NCBI RefSeq assembly: GCF_017896165.1
Contig: NZ_JAFCNB010000029.1
Span: 1 to 57,449, forward strand
Length of the DNA stretch: 57,449 bases
Direction of reading: 5' to 3'
Source of the DNA: Microbispora oryzae
Lineage (GTDB): Bacteria > Actinomycetota > Actinomycetes > Streptosporangiales > Streptosporangiaceae
Shown here: positions 33,509 to 42,361 of the stretch, in pieces
Position numbering within the stretch: position 1 is the first letter of the stretch
Layout: each line of letters starts with the position of its first letter
Translations under genes and position numbers: made by a program
Notes under the pieces: model-generated
What the model was told of the DNA's origin: nothing
Database searches by the model: none
Seen by the model: the letters and a program-made list of their open reading frames with translations, nothing else

Positions 33509-35128
33509 TCAGGTGCGTGGCGCGGCGAGAAGGTGGGCGAAACGGGGATTGTCGGCGAGGTAGCGCATGTCCTCGGGCCCTTCGGTGGCCAGCCAGCGGG
33601 CCATCGAGATGAAGGTCTCCAGCGAGGGCTGCACGAGTCTGGTCTCCGGATCCTGCAGACCGAGGAACGGGACGATGCCCGGGGACTCCGCCACCGTCTT
33701 CATCAGGGTCACGCCCGCCTCGCCGGCGTCGCGTTCACCCGCGTCGACGGCGTCGCAGATCCGCACCATGTCCGCGAACAGGTGGTTGTAGGCCGCGTTG
33801 CCGGGGAATGGCGACCCCGGGTACGGAAGGCGCTCCAGGTCCCGGAAGATGGCGTCGTCGCGGCTCTGCCGGAACTTCTCGACCGCTTGGCCGAAGTGCA
33901 TGCTGACGGGCATCTGCGCCCCTGCCCAGACCCGGGAGACGGCGTTCCAGAGATCTGGATGCGACCACGATACGAACGAGCTGTTGACCAGGTCGTCGTT
34001 GTAGCGGATCAGGCCCTTCTGCAGGGTGTCCACGTACTCGAAGCGCTCCTCGGCGAAGTCGTCGTCCCGCAGGGCCTCCAGCAGACGCCAGGCGAGGGCG
34101 TTGATGACCTCGCCGGTGTTCGACAGGCCCCGAGAGTAGAGCGGGTCCAGGAATCCCGCCGCATGGGACATCAGGCACCAGCGGGCTCCCACCGTCCGGG
34201 ACGAGGAGTACTGCAGGCGGTCCGTCGACACCCACGGCCGGACCGTGGAGGCGTCCGCGAAGATCCGTTCCAGCAGCGGGAAGCGCGCGACGTGCCGGTA
34301 GAACTCCTCCTCCGGGCTGATGTCGGACGGCTTCGGGTACACGCGCTCGTCGAAGGTGAGCCCCACGCTCACGAGCGGGTTGACCGACCGCGGGTCGTTG
34401 TTGAAGGGGATGATCCAGAACCAGCCACGCTCGAACAGGTGGTGCATGGTGCCCTCCACCCACGGAACGGCCGGCCGCTCTCCCATCAGGCAGTCGTCGG
34501 TCGGCCGGACGCCGATCATGTGGGTGAACAGCGAGCGGGAGTGGTGTTTGAGCGGGCACGGCTCCTCCCGCAGTCCGAGCAGCCCGGCCACGGGTGAGCG
34601 GAAGCCGCTGGCGTCCACCAGGTAGCGGCCGGTGAACCGCTCGCCGTTCGCTCCGACGACCGCGACCGAGTCGTCGTTCAGTTCCACGTCCGTCACCCGG
34701 AACGCCTGCCGGGCCGTGCAGCCGTAACCGATCGCGGCGTGGAAAAGGTAGGCGTCGGTGTCCTGCCGGAACAGGTGGCTGGTCTGCAGGTGCCCGATCC
34801 CCGCGGTGCCGAACTGGCTCGCCTGCCCGGGGTCGGGCTCGCGTCCCTCCTGGTGGAGCATGAATCCGAAGTGCCGCTTGATGCCCATGGACGGGCCGAT
34901 CTCCGCCATTCCCTTGTCGTAGGAGATCAGTGCTTCCAACTCCGGCACCTCGTACCGTTCGGCGAGCATCCGGAAGACGTTGAGGGTGTGCGAGATCGTG
35001 GACTCGCCGACCGCGAACCGCGGATGCACGCCGGCGTCGATCAGCAGGACGCTGGCCCCGTTTCTGGCCAGGATCGATCCGAGAATGGATCCGGCGATGC
35101 CCGAGCCCAGGATGATGACGTCGAACAT
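33509..35128 (-). CDS. Flavin-dependent halogenase (phenol/polyketide type)
   Basis: A 539-residue FADH2-dependent halogenase. The FAD loop is GSGIAGS (residues 8-14), the halogenase WxWxIP motif is W236-F-W-I-I-P241, K84 in GIKRHFGF is the candidate catalytic lysine, and FLDPLYSRGL matches the FxxPxxSxG motif. It resembles the tetracycline-type CtcP group, so a phenolic ring of a polyketide is the likely substrate and chloride or bromide the donor. ATG 35128 follows AAGGAG. Its FADH2 partner is the flavin reductase 12 bp upstream. Confidence 0.9.
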   Translation of the reverse strand: MFDVIILGSGIAGSILGSILARNGASVLLIDAGVHPRFAVGESTISHTLNVFRMLAERYEVPELEALISYDKGMAEIGPSMGIKRHFGFMLHQEGREPDPGQASQFGTAGIGHLQTSHLFRQDTDAYLFHAAIGYGCTARQAFRVTDVELNDDSVAVVGANGERFTGRYLVDASGFRSPVAGLLGLREEPCPLKHHSRSLFTHMIGVRPTDDCLMGERPAVPWVEGTMHHLFERGWFWIIPFNNDPRSVNPLVSVGLTFDERVYPKPSDISPEEEFYRHVARFPLLERIFADASTVRPWVSTDRLQYSSSRTVGARWCLMSHAAGFLDPLYSRGLSNTGEVINALAWRLLEALRDDDFAEERFEYVDTLQKGLIRYNDDLVNSSFVSWSHPDLWNAVSRVWAGAQMPVSMHFGQAVEKFRQSRDDAIFRDLERLPYPGSPFPGNAAYNHLFADMVRICDAVDAGERDAGEAGVTLMKTVAESPGIVPFLGLQDPETRLVQPSLETFISMARWLATEGPEDMRYLADNPRFAHLLAAPRT

Positions 35129-35139
35129 GGACTGTCTCC

Positions 35140-35670
35140 TTAGGTCAGTGCGGACCACCAGTCCGCCTCGACGACCTCCAGACGGCGGTAGGCCCCGCCG
35201 TAGAAGATCAGGGGAGTGCCGGCGCCTGACTCCTCGGCGACGAGGACCCGGCCGAGCACGATGTCGTGGTCGCCGGCGCCGATCACCTTCTCCACGGCGC
35301 ACTCGATGGTGGCGAGGGCACCGTCGAGCAGGGGCGCGCCGCTTCTTCCCCGTACGGTCCGCGCCTGCCCGAAACGGTCGAATCCCGGCCGGGCGAACTG
35401 GCCGGACAGCCTCGTCTGGCTCTCGCCGAGGATGTTGACGGCGAAGGTCCGCGCGCTCGCGAAGATCGAGTGGAGGCGGGACACGCGGCTGACGCAGAAG
35501 AGGATCAGCGGAGGATCGAGGGAGACCGAGGCGAAGGAGTTCACGGTCATGCCCACCGGACGCGTCCCGGCGTCCTGGACGGCCGTCGTGGTGATCACGG
35601 TGACCCCTGTCGCGAACCGGCCGAGGACGTCGCGCAGCCCGCGCGCGCCGGTGGCCGTGCCCGCCGTCAC
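35140..35670 (-). CDS. Flavin reductase
   Basis: A 176-residue flavin reductase-like FMN-binding split-barrel protein: DVLGRFATGVTVITT, GMTVNSFASVSLDPPLILFCV, and the C-terminal GDHDIVLGRV. It supplies reduced flavin to the halogenase, as CtcQ does in chlortetracycline clusters. GTG 35670 overlaps the sulfotransferase stop, so the three genes form one operon. Confidence 0.9.
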   Translation of the reverse strand: MTAGTATGARGLRDVLGRFATGVTVITTTAVQDAGTRPVGMTVNSFASVSLDPPLILFCVSRVSRLHSIFASARTFAVNILGESQTRLSGQFARPGFDRFGQARTVRGRSGAPLLDGALATIECAVEKVIGAGDHDIVLGRVLVAEESGAGTPLIFYGGAYRRLEVVEADWWSALT

Positions 35671-36371
35671 CGCGACGCCCGGAACAGTACGGATCGGGCG
35701 GCCATCCGCCGCATCCGCCTGCCTTCGTCCCTGCGGAAGGACTCCGCGTCGTTACCGTGCGGGAACGGCCCATCGGGTACGGGCACGCCGAGGAAGGAGC
35801 ACAGCGGCCCCCAGCCCTCCGCGACGTCGTAGACGAGCAGCCGATCCGCCGGCACCTCCAGCATCACGTCCCGGTTGTGCCGTTCGAACACCTTGACGGC
35901 GTGGTCGCGGTCGGCGACCCGCCCGTCGAAGACCCGCTGCTGAATCGCGGTTCGCACCATCCGGGTGAAAGCGCCGAGGTCCGGACTGATCTTCGTGGCG
36001 AGCCGGAACGCCAACCGGCCGGCGGCCGGGCGTGACTCGGCCTCGACGGCCTTCTTGAAGATCGTGGCGGCGGCGCTGTCGTACCAGCGTTGCGGATCGC
36101 GGACGGTCAGGACGACCTTGGCATCCGGGTAGTGGGCGACGAGCTCACGCCAGAAGGCGGCGGCCGGGAAGTCGACGACACTGGTGAATCCGGCGAACAC
36201 CTTCGTCCAGTCCACCGGGCGCCCTTCGGCGGCGTCCAGCCAGTGATGTATCCGGCGGGGCTCCTCGACGATGTTGAACATGTGGTAGCAGGGGCCGAAA
36301 CCGAGCTGCTCCAATGCCACACGCAGCGATGTCGTACCTGTACGGCCGAGGCCGACTCCAATCACCCTCAC
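35667..36371 (-). CDS. PAPS-dependent sulfotransferase
   Basis: A 234-residue sulfotransferase of the P-loop family (Sulfotransfer_4-like). The 5'-phosphosulfate loop is GLGRTGTTSLR (residues about 7-17), followed by KVVLTVRDPQRWYDSA, the 3'-phosphate-binding segment with its Arg and Ser. It transfers a sulfo group from PAPS to a hydroxyl, here probably a polyketide phenol. GTG 36371 was chosen because TAGCGT lies 7 nt upstream; GTG 36380 is the alternative. It heads the halogenase operon, and a CysD gene at 57302 supports local PAPS supply. Confidence 0.88.
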   Translation of the reverse strand: MRVIGVGLGRTGTTSLRVALEQLGFGPCYHMFNIVEEPRRIHHWLDAAEGRPVDWTKVFAGFTSVVDFPAAAFWRELVAHYPDAKVVLTVRDPQRWYDSAAATIFKKAVEAESRPAAGRLAFRLATKISPDLGAFTRMVRTAIQQRVFDGRVADRDHAVKVFERHNRDVMLEVPADRLLVYDVAEGWGPLCSFLGVPVPDGPFPHGNDAESFRRDEGRRMRRMAARSVLFRASR

Positions 36372-36378
36372 GGCGCTC

Positions 36379-36384
36379 ACGCTA
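36379..36384 (-). promoter_or_regulatory. Leaderless -10 box (TAGCGT) of the sulfotransferase operon
   Basis: TAGCGT on the minus strand ends 7 nt before GTG 36371. The 150-bp region to the DUF1772 gene is therefore a divergent promoter. Confidence 0.5.
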
Positions 36385-36537
36385 GGCCGCGCCGTTCCGG
36401 AGGGTCTTCCACCGTCGTACGGAGAGTCGGCATCCCCCGGGGGGAGGAGCGCGCGATCGGGCGGCGGTGGACGGCGCTGATAGGCATGGGGCGGCCGGTC
36501 ACCCCGTCCGGTCTCCGTATCGAGGGAGGGGCGAGCC

Positions 36538-36999
36538 ATGTGGCCGACGCTGCTGACGACGACGAGCCTGGTGGGCGCCGGAATACAGGCCGGCGCGCTG
36601 CTGATGTTCCTGTACGGGGTCTGCCCGACCCTCCGCGCACTCGACGTTCCGTCCTGGATGCGGCTGCACGTGTCCCTGGACCGCAGCATCGAGCGGTACA
36701 TGCCCGCGCTCAACCTGGTGACCGGCGGCTCGACGGTCATACTGCTCTTCCTCGCCCAGGACGACCTCGCCCGCTGGCTGCGGGGCCTGGCTCTGGCCTG
36801 CAACATCGGTCTGGCGCTGATCTCCGAGCTCGCCAACGTGCGGCTGAACAAGGTGATCGCGAGCCGGTCGCAGAGCGGACAGACCGAGGCGATGGCCGAG
36901 GTACGGGCACGGTGGATCACCTGGCACGGCAGGCGCACCGCTGTGATCAGCGTGGGCTTCCTCGCCTACGTCGCCGCTCTGCTCGTCGAGACCGCCTGA
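36538..36999 (+). CDS. DUF1772 membrane protein, possible anthrone oxygenase-like
   Basis: A 153-residue integral membrane protein with about four helices (residues about 5-28, 55-72, 77-95, 132-150) and the central charged LDRSIERYMPALNLVTGG typical of DUF1772. Fungal DUF1772 members act with polyketide anthrone oxidation, so oxidation of an anthrone-type ring is a reasonable hypothesis. GAGGG precedes ATG 36538. It opens the plus-strand part of the cluster. Confidence 0.75.
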   Translation: MWPTLLTTTSLVGAGIQAGALLMFLYGVCPTLRALDVPSWMRLHVSLDRSIERYMPALNLVTGGSTVILLFLAQDDLARWLRGLALACNIGLALISELANVRLNKVIASRSQSGQTEAMAEVRARWITWHGRRTAVISVGFLAYVAALLVETA

Positions 37000-37140
37000 G
37001 CGGCCGGCAGCGGGATCCGTCCCGGAGATGAGCCGCCACTCTCCGAGGGGAGACGCCAACTCGTATCCGCGGCGGGGGACAGCCGGCGGGGCGGCCTATT
37101 AGCGTCCTCGCATCCTTCACTCCGACAGCGAGGAGATCTC

Positions 37141-37467
37141 GTGAACGATCGGACGCTCATCGTGGCCCGGCTGCTGCCGGGCGCCGCCCCCGAGGTGGCG
37201 CGGCTGTTCGGGGAGTCCGACGGCGCCGAGCTTCCCCAGGTCCTGGGAGTGCGCGAACGTCGCCTGTACGAGTATCACGGCCTGTACTTCCACTACGTCG
37301 AGTTCGACGGCGACGCCACGCAGGCGATGGCGCGAGCCCGTGGACGGGCCGACTTCGAGAAGCTCTGCGCCGACCTGGACCCTTACGTCCGCCCCTACGA
37401 CCCCGACACGTGGCGCGGGCCCTCCGACGCCCGCGCCCGCGAGTTCTACGCCTGGAGCCGGCCGTGA
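37141..37467 (+). CDS. TcmI-family polyketide cyclase
   Basis: A 108-residue ferredoxin-like-fold cyclase. RTLIVARLLPGAAPEVARLF, ESDGAELPQVLGVRERRLY and the segment HGLYFHYVEFDGD match TcmI and WhiE ORFVII, which close a late ring in tetracenomycin and spore-pigment pathways. GAGGAGATCTC before GTG 37141 is a strong ribosome-binding site. The stop overlaps the GTG of the acetyl-CoA carboxylase gene. Confidence 0.9.
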   Translation: MNDRTLIVARLLPGAAPEVARLFGESDGAELPQVLGVRERRLYEYHGLYFHYVEFDGDATQAMARARGRADFEKLCADLDPYVRPYDPDTWRGPSDARAREFYAWSRP

Positions 37468-39149
37468 CGACCCTTCCCGCCATGCCGCCCGTCGCTACGG
37501 CCACCCCGTCGGTGACCTGGGTGAAGTGCTCCCGCTGCGATGCGCTCGTCTACGTTCCCCGCCTCGAACGCGGCAGCCGGATCTGCCCGGAGTGCGGCCA
37601 TCACCAGCGGCTGTCCGCCGGAGAGCGCGTCGCCCTGATGCTCGACGAGGGCTCGTTCGTATCCGCGCGGCAGGTTCGATCCGCCGACCCGCTCGGCTTC
37701 ACCGACACCCGTCCCTATCCGGAGCGGCTGGCGGAGGCCCGCGAGCGCACCGGGCTGGCGGACGCGGTGCTCCACGGGCGTGGCCGCATCGGCGGTCGTC
37801 CCGTCGTCGTCGCGGTCATGGACTTCGCCTTCATGGGCGGCAGCATGGGTTCGGCCGTCGGGGAGGCGGTGACCCGCGCCGCCGAGGAGGCGCTCGCGAC
37901 CAGGACGCCGCTGGTCGTCGTCACCGCGTCGGGGGGCGCGCGCATGCAGGAGGGCTGTCTGTCCCTCATGCAGATGGCCAAGACCGCGGGGGCGCTGCGC
38001 CGGCTCTCCGAGGCCGGCGTGCTGAGCGTCTGCGTGCTCACCGACCCGACCTTCGGCGGTGTGACCGCGTCGTTCGCCACCCTCGCCGACGTCCTGATCG
38101 GTGAACAGGGCGCGCTCATCGGGTTCGCCGGACCGCGGGTCATCAAGGCGGCGACCCGCGAACGGCTGCCCGAGGGCTTCCAGACCGCGGCGTTCCTGCA
38201 CGAGCGGGGCATGCTCGACCGGGTCGAGAGCAGGGGGGCCATCCGGCCGCTGCTGGCCCGGCTGCTCACGCTGTGCGGCGGGCCGTGGACCGTCGCGCCG
38301 GACCACCGGCCCGCGCCGGGGCCGGACGCCGAAGCCGGCGCGGTGACGGACGGGGGAGCGTGGGAGACCGTGCGCACCGCGCGCGACATCGCGCGGCCGA
38401 CCGCCCTCGACTACATCTGGCGCATCTGCGACGACTTCGTCGAACTGCACGGTGACCGGATCCACGGCGACGACCCCGCCATCGTGGGCGGCCCGGCGTC
38501 GATCGACGGCGTACGGGTCATGGTGATCGGACACCAGAAGGGGCACACCACTCAGGAACTGGTGGCCCGCAACTTCGGCATGCCGCACCCAGAGGGCTAC
38601 CGTAAGGCGTTACGGCTGATGCGGCTGGCCGAGCGGCTCGGCCTGCCCGTCGTGACGGTCGTCGACACGCAGGGCGCGGCCCCCGGAGTGGGCGCCGAGG
38701 AGCGTGGGCAGGCGTGGGCGATCGCCGAGACCATCGCCGGCATGGGCGAGCTGGCGGTTCCCGTGGTGGCGACCGTCGTGGGAGAGGGCGGCAGCGGAGG
38801 GGCGCTCGCGCTGGCAGTGGCCGACACGGTCCTCATGATGGAGCACGCCTGTTACTCGGTCATCAGCCCGGAGAGTTGCTCGACGATCCTCATGGGCGAT
38901 CCCTCCCACGCGGAGGCGATGGCGGGGGCGCTGCGGATCACCGCATCGGAGCTGCTGCGTCTGGGCGTCGTGGACGGTGTGGTCGAAGAACCCGCCGGCG
39001 GGACGCAGGCGTCGCCCGCCGACGCGGCCGAGGAGCTCAAACGGTCGGTCCTGCGCGCGCTGGGCAGGCTCTCGGTGCTGGAGCCGGCCGAGTTGCGGAG
39101 GCGACGCGCGGACCGGTTCCGCCGCATGGGGAGGGCGCTCGATGACTGA
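37464..39149 (+). CDS. accDA: Acetyl-CoA carboxylase carboxyltransferase, fused beta-alpha (AccD-AccA)
   Basis: A 561-residue fusion. The N-terminal half is AccD-like, with a zinc finger C22/C25...C41/C44 (KCSRCDALV, ICPECGHH) and VTASGGARMQEG. The C-terminal half is AccA-like (VIGHQKGHTT, PGVGAEERGQAWAIAE, EGGSGGALALAVAD). It transfers the carboxyl group from biotin to acetyl-CoA, making malonyl-CoA for the PKS. GTG 37464 overlaps the TcmI stop. Stand-alone bacterial enzymes normally have two chains. Confidence 0.92.
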   Translation: MTTLPAMPPVATATPSVTWVKCSRCDALVYVPRLERGSRICPECGHHQRLSAGERVALMLDEGSFVSARQVRSADPLGFTDTRPYPERLAEARERTGLADAVLHGRGRIGGRPVVVAVMDFAFMGGSMGSAVGEAVTRAAEEALATRTPLVVVTASGGARMQEGCLSLMQMAKTAGALRRLSEAGVLSVCVLTDPTFGGVTASFATLADVLIGEQGALIGFAGPRVIKAATRERLPEGFQTAAFLHERGMLDRVESRGAIRPLLARLLTLCGGPWTVAPDHRPAPGPDAEAGAVTDGGAWETVRTARDIARPTALDYIWRICDDFVELHGDRIHGDDPAIVGGPASIDGVRVMVIGHQKGHTTQELVARNFGMPHPEGYRKALRLMRLAERLGLPVVTVVDTQGAAPGVGAEERGQAWAIAETIAGMGELAVPVVATVVGEGGSGGALALAVADTVLMMEHACYSVISPESCSTILMGDPSHAEAMAGALRITASELLRLGVVDGVVEEPAGGTQASPADAAEELKRSVLRALGRLSVLEPAELRRRRADRFRRMGRALDD

Positions 39150-39588
39150 TCTGGTCGCGGAGCTGCGGCTGCTCAGGGAAGAGGTGAGCAGCCTGGTGAA
39201 GACCATTCCCGGGCCGGTCGCGAGCGTGTCGCTGCGGGTCGGCGACTGCGCCCTGGAGATCGCCTGGGAGCGTTCGGGCACGGCGGCCGCGGCGCCGAGA
39301 CCGGAGACGCGGGACGAGCCGGACGACCTGATCGACGACGGCGTGAGGACGGTGGTCGCGCCGCTGGTCGGCACCTTCTATGTGGCACCGGAGCCGGGCG
39401 CGGCCCCGTTCGTCCGCCCGGGCGACCGGGTCGAGGCCGGGCAGGCGGTCGGCATCGTCGAGGCCATGAAGCTGATGAACCAGGTCGCCTCCGAGTGGAG
39501 CGGCGAGGTCGTCGAGGTCGCCGTGGCCGACGGACAGCCGGTGGAGTTCGAACAGGTGCTCGTCCGGGTGAAGGCTGACCAGTCGTGA
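39142..39588 (+). CDS. accB: Biotin carboxyl carrier protein
   Basis: A 148-residue BCCP. Residues about 73-148 form the biotinyl domain, with the biotin lysine in VEAMKLMNQV and the preceding PLVGTFYVAPEPGAAPF thumb. An acidic linker (about residues 50-70) joins an N-terminal helix. It overlaps both neighbours, so its expression is coupled to the other carboxylase subunits. Confidence 0.93.
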   Translation: MTDLVAELRLLREEVSSLVKTIPGPVASVSLRVGDCALEIAWERSGTAAAAPRPETRDEPDDLIDDGVRTVVAPLVGTFYVAPEPGAAPFVRPGDRVEAGQAVGIVEAMKLMNQVASEWSGEVVEVAVADGQPVEFEQVLVRVKADQS

Positions 39589-40943
39589 TCGGGAAGGTCC
39601 TGATCGCCAACCGGGGCGAGATAGCGCTGCGGATCGCCCGTACCTGCCGCGAGATGGGCATCGGCACGGTGGCGGTCTACTCGACGGCCGACCGTGACAG
39701 CCGTGTCGTGGCCTATGCCGACGAGGCGGTACACATCGGGCCGCCACATCCTCGGCGTAGCTACCTGTACATGCCGAACATCATCGAAGCGGCGCTCCGC
39801 CGCGGCGCCGACGCCGTCCACCCCGGCTACGGCTTCCTCTCGGAGGACCCGGACTTCGCGGAGGTGTGCGCGGAGAACGGCCTGGTCTTCATCGGGCCGC
39901 GGCCGGACGTGATGCGGCGGCTCGCCGACAAGGCCGAGGTGCGCGCCCGGATGGCCGCCGCCGGGCTGCCGGTGCTGCCGGGCAGCGAGGGCAGCGTCCC
40001 CACGCTGGCCGAGGCCGAGGACGTTGCCGCCGCCATCGGATATCCCGTGGTGGTGAAGGCCGTGGCCGGTGGAGGCGGGCGCGGCATCGGGGTGGCCGCC
40101 GACCGCGCCGAACTGCCGGAGGTGTATCGGCGGACCAGCGCGTACGCCCGCGCGGTGTTCGGCAACGGCGCCGTCTACCTGGAGCGCTATCTCCCGGTCA
40201 CCCGGCACGTCGAGGTGCAGGTGCTCTGCGACCAGGCGGGCAACGCGTTCCACCTGGGCGAGCGCGACTGCTCACTGCAGCGCCGCAACCAGAAGCTGGT
40301 GGAGGAGTCTCCTTCTCCCGGTCTGTCCGAGGCGCAGCGCCGCCGTCTCGGAGAGTACGCGGTGGCCGGGGCACGCGCGGTCGGATACACGGGTGCGGGG
40401 ACGATGGAGTTTCTGCTGGATCCGGCCGGCGACGTGACCTTCATGGAGATGAACGCCCGGATCCAGGTGGAGCACCCGGTCACCGAGATGGTCATGGGGA
40501 TCGACCTGATCCGCGAACAGATCCGCGTCGCCTCCGGGCTGTCGCCGTCCTTCACCCAGAGCGACATACGGCCACACGGGACGGCCATCGAGTGCCGGAT
40601 CAACGCGGAGGACCCGCGTGCCGCCTTCCGTCCCACGCCCGGCCGGCTCAAGGTCTTCCAGCCGCCGGGGGGTCCGTGGACGCGCGTCGACTCGGGTTTC
40701 GCCGAGGGCGACGAGGTGCCGCCGTACTACGACTCGATGATCGCCAAGCTCATCGTCTGGGCTCCCGACCGCGACCAGGCGATCGCGCGGGCCGATCGCG
40801 CACTGGCGGAGTTCGCGGTGGAGGGCGCCGGGATGGAGACGACGATTCCCCTGCTCCGCAGCCTGATCACGCATCCCTCATTCGCCCGCGCGGAGCACAC
40901 CACGCGGTTCGTGGACGAGTTCCTGCCGACCGCGCTGTCCTGA
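39585..40943 (+). CDS. accC: Biotin carboxylase
   Basis: A 452-residue ATP-grasp enzyme that carboxylates BCCP-biotin. VLIANRGEIALRIARTCREMG opens the N-domain, VKAVAGGGGRGIGVA is the glycine-rich ATP loop, and EMNARIQVEHPVTEMV and ECRINAEDP complete the conserved set. Length is standard. GTG 39585 overlaps the BCCP stop. With the two preceding genes it makes a full acetyl-CoA carboxylase dedicated to the cluster. Confidence 0.94.
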   Translation: MIGKVLIANRGEIALRIARTCREMGIGTVAVYSTADRDSRVVAYADEAVHIGPPHPRRSYLYMPNIIEAALRRGADAVHPGYGFLSEDPDFAEVCAENGLVFIGPRPDVMRRLADKAEVRARMAAAGLPVLPGSEGSVPTLAEAEDVAAAIGYPVVVKAVAGGGGRGIGVAADRAELPEVYRRTSAYARAVFGNGAVYLERYLPVTRHVEVQVLCDQAGNAFHLGERDCSLQRRNQKLVEESPSPGLSEAQRRRLGEYAVAGARAVGYTGAGTMEFLLDPAGDVTFMEMNARIQVEHPVTEMVMGIDLIREQIRVASGLSPSFTQSDIRPHGTAIECRINAEDPRAAFRPTPGRLKVFQPPGGPWTRVDSGFAEGDEVPPYYDSMIAKLIVWAPDRDQAIARADRALAEFAVEGAGMETTIPLLRSLITHPSFARAEHTTRFVDEFLPTALS

Positions 40944-40984
40944 GGGCCGTGACAGCCGCGGCCCCCGTCCCCATTCTGGATACG

Positions 40985-41012
40985 GTCAGGAATCATCTGA
41001 GGGGGCGGTCAG
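40985..41012. promoter_or_regulatory. GTCAG repeats before the OmpR-type regulator
   Basis: GTCAG at 40985-40989 and 41008-41012 are 23 bp apart, upstream of the response regulator at 41061. They resemble the sites before three other genes of the module, so autoregulation is likely. Confidence 0.5.
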
Positions 41013-41060
41013 CTTGGGGCCGCACCATACCCCTGAGATACGGGGAATCGGGGAGGTGCC

Positions 41061-41771
41061 GTGATGGAACCGAGGGTTCAGGAGCCGCAGGCCCGGCTGC
41101 TGGTGGTGGAGGACGAGCCGGACCTCCTGGAGCTGATGTCGGCGGTCCTCCGCTACGCCGGGTTCGAGACCGCGAGCGCGTCCAACGGGACCGACGCGGT
41201 GCAGGCGGTGCGGCGCCTCCGTCCGGACCTCATCGTGCTCGACGTCATGCTGCCCGACCTGGACGGCTTCGAGGTGATCCAGCGGCTGCGCGGAGGCGGC
41301 GACGAGACACCGGTGCTCTTCCTGACCGCGCGTGACGCCGTGGAGGACCGCCTCCAGGGCCTGCGTCTCGGCGGAGACGACTATGTCACCAAGCCGTTCA
41401 ACCTGGACGAGGTCATAGCCAGGATCCATGCCGTGTTACGGCGCATGAGGGGCGGCGCCACCCGCCCCTCACCCCGGCTCACCTTCGCCGACATCGTGCT
41501 GGACGAGGAGAGCCGCGAGGTGTGGAGAGGCGGCCGCGCCATCTCGCTGTCCCCCACCGAGTTCGACCTGCTCCGTTTCTTCATGAGCAACGTCGGCCGC
41601 GTGCTGTCCAAGCGGCAGATCCTCGACCAGGTGTGGCACTACGACTTCCGGGGCGACACGGCGATCGTGGAGAAGTACGTCTGCGCGCTGCGCCGCAAGG
41701 TCGACAACGCCGATCCGGGGTTGATCCACACCATCCGGAGCGTGGGATACGTGCTGCGCCGGCCGGCGTGA
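41061..41771 (+). CDS. OmpR/PhoB-type response regulator
   Basis: A 236-residue regulator. The receiver domain (residues about 12-122) has phospho-acceptor D61 (LIVLDVMLPDLDG) and K111 (DDYVTKPF). The C-terminal winged helix binds DNA (RAISLSPTEFDLLRFFMSN, RGDTAIVEKYVCALRRKVD). GTG 41061 and ATG 41064 both follow GGGGAGGTG. Its cognate kinase is probably at 46230, separated by the lipoprotein and oxidase genes, and GTCAG repeats in the module are its likely targets. Confidence 0.92.
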   Translation: MMEPRVQEPQARLLVVEDEPDLLELMSAVLRYAGFETASASNGTDAVQAVRRLRPDLIVLDVMLPDLDGFEVIQRLRGGGDETPVLFLTARDAVEDRLQGLRLGGDDYVTKPFNLDEVIARIHAVLRRMRGGATRPSPRLTFADIVLDEESREVWRGGRAISLSPTEFDLLRFFMSNVGRVLSKRQILDQVWHYDFRGDTAIVEKYVCALRRKVDNADPGLIHTIRSVGYVLRRPA

Positions 41772-41790
41772 CCGCCGGGAGCCCCGGACG

Positions 41791-41829
41791 GTCAGCCAAT
41801 CGTCAGGACGGACGTCGCCGAGCGGTCAG
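41791..41829. promoter_or_regulatory. GTCAG direct repeats before the first lipoprotein gene
   Basis: GTCAG occurs at 41791, 41802 and 41825; the first pair is spaced exactly 11 bp, the periodicity expected for OmpR-family dimers. Confidence 0.6.
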
Positions 41830-41878
41830 CTTCGCTCGTAACGGTGATCTCACGCATCCCAAACGGAGGTGACCGACG

Positions 41879-42265
41879 ATGCTGTTCCGCCGCGCCGGGC
41901 TGGTCCTGGCCACCCTGTCGATGACGGGGCTGACGGCCTGCGCCATGACCTCGCAGGCTCAGGAGACGCCCGCGAGTTCGGTGAGTGCGCCGCCGGCGCA
42001 GGCCGGTACGGCCCCGTCCGTGTCGGCCAAGGACGCCCAGACGTTGGACAACAACAAGAAGTTCGCCCAGTGCATGAGGGGGGAGGGGTTCAACATGCCC
42101 GACCCCGTGGTCGAGTCGGATGGCGAGATCGGCTTCGGGGGGCAGATGAACTGGCAGGATCCGAAGTTCCGTACGGCCAAGAAGGCATGTGAGGCCAAGG
42201 GCATAACGCTGACCCCGCCGGGCGGCGGGGGAGCGTGGAAGGGCCGGCAGGGCGGGGGCGGCTGA
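41879..42265 (+). CDS. Small secreted lipoprotein with CMR-x-x-G-x-x-x-PDP motif
   Basis: A 128-residue lipoprotein. The lipobox LTAC (Cys at residue 21) follows a short hydrophobic signal. The mature part contains FAQCMRGEGFNMPDPVVES, then AKKACEAKG. The two cysteines could form a disulfide. A second protein with the same motif is at 47805. Such proteins often occur beside MacB-like ABC systems in actinobacteria; their function is unknown to me. GGAGGTGACC precedes the ATG. Confidence 0.8.
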   Translation: MLFRRAGLVLATLSMTGLTACAMTSQAQETPASSVSAPPAQAGTAPSVSAKDAQTLDNNKKFAQCMRGEGFNMPDPVVESDGEIGFGGQMNWQDPKFRTAKKACEAKGITLTPPGGGGAWKGRQGGGG

Positions 42266-42348
42266 TCGCCCGTCCGTCCGGCCGATCATCCCCGGTGATG
42301 ACGGAGGCTCTCATCCCGCGGGCGGAAGACCCGCCCAAGGGCGATATC

Positions 42349-42354
42349 TACCGT
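42349..42354 (+). promoter_or_regulatory. Leaderless -10 box (TACCGT) of the first oxidase gene
   Basis: TACCGT ends 7 nt before ATG 42362, favouring this start over the in-frame GTG 42353. Confidence 0.4.
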
Positions 42355-42361
42355 GATCGCC

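Noticed and set aside
33509..35773. Possible fusion of halogenase with an N-terminal extension over the flavin reductase
   Set aside because: The extension reads the flavin reductase in the wrong frame; ATG 35128 begins exactly at the FAD-binding strand and has a ribosome-binding site.
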